A stretch of DNA of 24,887 nucleotides, taken from Stenotrophomonas_A sp036403795 (GTDB lineage Bacteria > Pseudomonadota > Gammaproteobacteria > Xanthomonadales > Xanthomonadaceae). Within the stretch, counting starts at the first letter, position 1. Every line of letters starts with the position of its first letter. The translations under genes were made by a program, and so were the position numbers. Below the pieces are notes generated by a model. That model did not search any database. It was not told the origin of the DNA and saw only the letters and a list, made by a program, of their open reading frames with translations. Shown here piece after piece: positions 23,512-24,887 of the stretch. The stretch lies in the NCBI GenBank assembly GCA_036403795.1, contig DASWQJ010000217.1, forward strand, positions 1 through 24,887. The letters are read 5' to 3'.

Positions 23512-24636
23512 ATGAACAAGCTTGGCGTCGCCATCGTGGGCACCGGCATGATCGGTGCGGTGCATCGTCGCGCGGCATTGCTGGCCGGGGCCACCGTCCG
23601 CGGCGTGGCCGCGTCGTCGCCGCAACGGGCGCGCGAAGTCGCGCAGGCCTGGGAGGTGCCGCGCGCCTATCGCGACATGGAAGAAGTCATTGCCGATCCG
23701 CAGGTGCAGGTCGTGCACGTGTGCACGCCCAATCATTTGCACCGGCCCATGGCGCAGGCGGCGCTGCAGGCCGGCAAGCATGTGATCTGCGAAAAGCCGT
23801 TGGCCACCACCTTGGAAGACGCCCAGGCGCTGGCGTCGCTGGCCGCTTCCACCGGGCTGGTGGCCACGGTGCCTTTCGTCTACCGCTATCACCCGGTGGT
23901 GCGCGAAGCACGCGCGCGCATCGCGCAAGGTGACCTGGGGCCGCTACGCCTGATCCACGGCAGCTACCTGCAGGACTGGTTGCTGGACCCGGCCAGCAAC
24001 AACTGGCGCGTCGACCCGGCACTGGGCGGCGCCTCGCGCGTATTCGCCGACATTGGCTCGCACTGGTGCGACCTGGTGGAATGGGTGGGCGGCGAGCGCT
24101 TCGTCGACGTCAGCGCCGCCTTCGCCACCGTCATCGCCGAGCGCGGCGCCGTCACCGGGCAAAGCTTCACCACGCCGGCCGCCGGCGGTGGCCTGCAGCC
24201 GGTAACGAGCGAGGACGTGGCCGCGGCCATGTTCAAGACCGCCGCCGGCACCCTGGCGTCGTTGACGGTCAGCCAGGTCTCGGCAGGACGCCGCAATAGG
24301 CTTTGGTTCGAGATCGACGGTGCCAAGGCCAGCGTGGCCTTCAACCAGGAAGACAGCGAACGCCTGTGGATCGGCCTGCCCGACCAGCGCGAGCAAATCT
24401 TCGTGCGCGGGCCGGGTGCCGGCAGTGCCGAACAGCGCCGGCTCTCGGTCTTGCCGGCCGGCCATGCGCAAGGATACGGCGACTGTTTCGAGGCCTTTGT
24501 CGCCGACACCTATCGCGCCATCGCGGGCGAGCGGCCGGAAGGGCTGCCGACCTTCGACGACGGGCTGCGCTCGGCGCTGATCGTCGATCGCGTCATCACC
24601 TCGGCCAGGTCACGCGCCTGGACCCCCATCGACTGA
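23512..24636 (+). CDS. Gfo/Idh/MocA-family NAD(P)-dependent oxidoreductase
   Basis: A 374-residue cytoplasmic dehydrogenase; AGAGG lies 7 bases before the ATG. The N-terminal Rossmann domain has GTGMIG (residues 10-15) and the family's CEKPLA motif (Glu94-Lys95-Pro96). The C-terminal domain carries FADIGSHWCDLVEW with Asp180 and His184, the usual catalytic pair with Lys95. Without a signal peptide it works in the cytosol, probably oxidising a sugar or glycoside hydroxyl (often at C3) or reducing the matching ketone. Its place between the importer and a second TIM-barrel gene fits a pathway that works through a keto-sugar intermediate. The substrate is unknown. Confidence 0.92.
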   Translation: MNKLGVAIVGTGMIGAVHRRAALLAGATVRGVAASSPQRAREVAQAWEVPRAYRDMEEVIADPQVQVVHVCTPNHLHRPMAQAALQAGKHVICEKPLATTLEDAQALASLAASTGLVATVPFVYRYHPVVREARARIAQGDLGPLRLIHGSYLQDWLLDPASNNWRVDPALGGASRVFADIGSHWCDLVEWVGGERFVDVSAAFATVIAERGAVTGQSFTTPAAGGGLQPVTSEDVAAAMFKTAAGTLASLTVSQVSAGRRNRLWFEIDGAKASVAFNQEDSERLWIGLPDQREQIFVRGPGAGSAEQRRLSVLPAGHAQGYGDCFEAFVADTYRAIAGERPEGLPTFDDGLRSALIVDRVITSARSRAWTPID

Positions 24637-24655
24637 ACCCCGGGAGCACACCCTG

Positions 24656-24887
24656 ATGAGCACACCCACACGCAAGATGGCCGCTACCGCGCTTCCGTTC
24701 AGCGCGCTGCTGTTCTTCGCCGCCCTGCCCGGCTCCGCCCACGCTGCCAGCGGCACGGACGCACCCATCGCGGTGCAGATGTACACGCTGCGCAACGTCG
24801 CCTCGCTCGACGAACAGTTGAAGATCGTCCACGACGCCGGCGTGCATGCCGTGGAAACCGTCGGCACGCAGAACGTCACCGCCGCGC
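24656..24887 (+). CDS. Exported TIM-barrel sugar isomerase/epimerase-like protein (5' part only)
   Basis: Only the first 77 codons are inside the window. GGGAG lies 9 bases before the ATG, and the gene starts 19 bases after the dehydrogenase stop. A signal peptide is clear (residues 1 to about 31, MSTPTRKMAATALPFSALLF..., cleavage near AHA|AS). The mature start IAVQMYTLRNVASLDEQLKIVHDAGVHAVET is the typical first strand and helix of xylose-isomerase-like TIM barrels (VQMYTLR). Exported members of this family occur in glycoside operons with Gfo/Idh/MocA proteins and may act on keto-glycosides in the periplasm. The gene is cut off by the window end; it is not a real truncation. Confidence 0.85.
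   Translation, partial: MSTPTRKMAATALPFSALLFFAALPGSAHAASGTDAPIAVQMYTLRNVASLDEQLKIVHDAGVHAVETVGTQNVTAA

Overview
The window looks like a chromosomal accessory region of a GC-rich gammaproteobacterium of the order Xanthomonadales (Xanthomonas, Stenotrophomonas, Lysobacter, Luteibacter or Dyella relatives). The main clue is the first gene, which resembles the lysozyme-like cargo proteins that xanthomonads deliver through their bacteria-killing type IV secretion system. It is followed by a small coiled-coil/membrane protein of a type I recall beside such effectors. This placement comes from recognising families by eye, not from a search.

Bases 1-4250 have a less GC-rich, less regular composition and hold competition-type genes. 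These are an effector-like gene with a damaged 3' end, a membrane protein gene interrupted by an in-frame TGA, a lipoprotein on the other strand, and a compact minus-strand cassette of two double-glycine-leader, glycine-zipper peptides with a small two-helix membrane protein. The cassette looks like an undescribed two-peptide bacteriocin with a candidate immunity protein; its exporter is not in the window.

Bases 4254-6654 encode exported proteins: a GH43 glycosidase and two small NTF2-like (SnoaL/DUF4440) proteins. Bases 7001-11146 are one large autotransporter with a beta-helical passenger, two proline-rich stretches and a C-terminal beta-barrel. A 63-residue SANT-like protein follows.

Bases 11574-14752 hold a minus-strand MFS efflux transporter and SDR oxidoreductase, divergent from an AraC-family regulator that probably controls them. 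Bases 14897-19886 pair a minus-strand arylsulfatase with two plus-strand DUF1254/DUF1214 paralogues, the first apparently cytosolic and the second a lipoprotein. A nested hairpin separates the AraC and sulfatase genes.

Bases 20104-24887 are a sugar or glycoside catabolic operon: a divergent LacI repressor, a perfect 16-bp palindromic operator, a TIM-barrel isomerase/epimerase (probably starting at TTG), a NupG-type MFS importer, a Gfo/Idh/MocA dehydrogenase, and a signal-peptide-bearing TIM-barrel protein cut off by the window end. No tRNA, rRNA, CRISPR array, insertion sequence or replication origin was seen.
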